From: Methanobacteriota archaeon
Lineage (GTDB): Archaea > Halobacteriota > Methanosarcinia > Methanosarcinales > Methanosarcinaceae
Direction: 5' to 3'
Assembly (NCBI GenBank): GCA_023399215.1
Contig: JAEWQJ010000038.1
Location: 62,001 to 126,000, forward strand
Length of the DNA: 64,000 nucleotides
Position numbers and translations under genes: made by a program. Shown here in pieces: positions 63,062 through 64,000 of this stretch (positions within the stretch are counted from its first letter, which is position 1; each line of letters starts with the position of its first letter). The notes beneath the pieces were generated by a model, which had not been told where the DNA came from, did not search any database, and saw only the letters and a program-made list of their open reading frames with translations.

Positions 63062-64000
63062 TCATTCCGGTTTTCTTGCAAGCTTCTTCTTTGCAAGTTT
63101 TTCAATTATCCCGGTATCGACTTTCCCACCTGTACTCAGTTTCTTGTTAGCAACTGCGCTTTCAAGAATGTGCTGTCCTACAATAGTACGGACAACAAGA
63201 GTGGTATAGCCGTCAGGGCTTCCAACTGAGCCGGCTGAAATATCAGCTTTGAGAGCGGTAAAGTCCGTACAGACACTGCAGCCTGGGCGGGTAGTATCCT
63301 CAAGTTCGGTAAGTGGAATTACATACTGCGTACCGTCATCGAGGGTGATTTCGAGCTTGCCCTTAACATCAATGCGGCAAACCTTCATGGGTTCGAGGGC
63401 ATACTCGCTTTTCAGCTTGCCTGCAATAAGTTTTTCGTAGTCGAAACTTTCCGTGCAGAAAAGCCCCATGACAAAACGAATGGACTTTTTGTATGGGCCC
63501 ACAAGCTGGTGATCGGTTTCAAGCATTTTACGAACTGCTTGAACTACACAGGGAACTCCGACGACTGCGATGTTCCTGTACTTCCTGTTTACAACCGCTT
63601 CCTTAAGAGAGGAAACAAGAGGAACCCACCAGTTGTAACGGCTCCCTGCCTGACCAACAAGGGCTTCACTCTTAGTTATTACCATTGAGTGAGGCTTGAG
63701 AGTCCAGGGATCTTCCGTAACCGTAACTACAGCATCTACAAGGCCTGTATCCAGAGCGTTTGCAAGAATTGCTGTTACTGCTCCTCCACTCTGCTTTTTC
63801 GGAACATCAAACTCGGCTTTTCCAGCAGTAATTTCAAGATAGTCTCCAAGCAAGCTCGAGGGCTGTTCTTCGAGTCTCGGACAAACCTCGTAACAGGCTC
63901 CGCAGGGAACATCGTCAACAGCAGCTTTGCAGTAGTTATTGCTCTTTGGATGTGTAGAATCCCCGCCTATTTCGAAGTATAGAGCATCAGCAGGGCAGAC
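63062..64000 (-). CDS. fpoF: FpoF/FrhB family F420H2-oxidising subunit, 5' truncated
   Basis: Accepts electrons from F420H2 using FAD and Fe-S clusters. The frame is open to the window edge; 312 residues are visible. The edge holds a ferredoxin part (CPADAL..., CGACYEVCPRLEEQPSSL), then the FrhB/FdhB core: KKQSGGAVTAILANAL, AGSRYNWWVPLVSSLKEAV, VVGVPCVVQAVRKM, IRFVMGLFCTESFDYEKL, and CSVCTDFTALKADISAGSVG with cluster ligands. It ends KKLARKPE. The combination of N-terminal clusters and length suggests FpoF of the F420H2 dehydrogenase rather than hydrogenase FrhB; the start and its neighbour (mer in known genomes) are outside the window. Confidence 0.85.
   Translation of the reverse strand, partial: VCPADALYFEIGGDSTHPKSNNYCKAAVDDVPCGACYEVCPRLEEQPSSLLGDYLEITAGKAEFDVPKKQSGGAVTAILANALDTGLVDAVVTVTEDPWTLKPHSMVITKSEALVGQAGSRYNWWVPLVSSLKEAVVNRKYRNIAVVGVPCVVQAVRKMLETDHQLVGPYKKSIRFVMGLFCTESFDYEKLIAGKLKSEYALEPMKVCRIDVKGKLEITLDDGTQYVIPLTELEDTTRPGCSVCTDFTALKADISAGSVGSPDGYTTLVVRTIVGQHILESAVANKKLSTGGKVDTGIIEKLAKKKLARKPE

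Overview
The window comes from a methanogenic archaeon, almost certainly a Methanosarcina. The evidence is archaeal information-processing genes (TBP, Spt5, L12/P0/L1/L11 ribosomal stalk proteins, SecE, MBF1, PAN), methanogen energy genes (HdrB/HdrC, F420H2:NADP oxidoreductase, an FpoF/FrhB-type protein), anaerobic cobamide genes, and families seen mainly in Methanosarcina (UPF0228, DUF1616 lipoprotein, FilR1-type regulators). I cannot fix the species.

Layout. 1-1.6 kb: 3' end of feoB. 2.7-10.2 kb: a chromosome-structure operon (coiled-coil protein, smc, scpA, scpB), then tbp behind a run of TATA-like boxes. 10.4-19.8 kb: glycosyltransferase, secreted/membrane proteins, thiC, ogt, a frameshifted Fe-S protein, a SAM-hydrolase family gene and a membrane HEAT-repeat protein. 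19.8-23.5 kb: YHS protein, radical SAM protein, two tandem membrane paralogs and gene remnants. 24.0-29.2 kb (minus strand): ftsZ, secE, spt5, rpl11, rpl1, rplP0, rpl12. 29.6-33.7 kb: DUF99, PAN divergent from MBF1, and a TatD-like hydrolase.

34-36.4 kb: convergent isocitrate dehydrogenase-like and Re-citrate synthase-like genes, which would form the oxidative branch of an incomplete TCA cycle leading to glutamate. 37.1-41.7 kb: cobamide run cbiT-cbiL-cbiF-cbiG(N)-cbiG(C)-cbiH-cbiC, with cbiG split and its first half lacking an ordinary start codon. 42-45.6 kb: two secreted paralogs and a CcdA/thioredoxin pair. 46-48.9 kb: DUF134 + Mrp ATPase, and two Cys-rich proteins (DUF1847, DUF1284). 49.1-52.7 kb: hdrC-hdrB, fno, DUF2284. 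53.1-55.4 kb: M24 peptidase and FilR1-type regulator.

55.7-63 kb is an AT-rich accessory stretch of secreted proteins (C39-like peptidase, UPF0228, lipoprotein), a membrane-bound regulator and two frameshifted exported-protein genes. It carries four same-orientation copies of a two-hairpin element (about 92-108 bp), three of them just upstream of a gene start. This recurring element is the most interesting unexplained structure in the window. The window ends inside an fpoF/frhB-family gene on the minus strand.

Several genes are broken at short homopolymers or dinucleotide runs, which may be real decay or sequence error. No rRNA, tRNA or CRISPR array was recognised.
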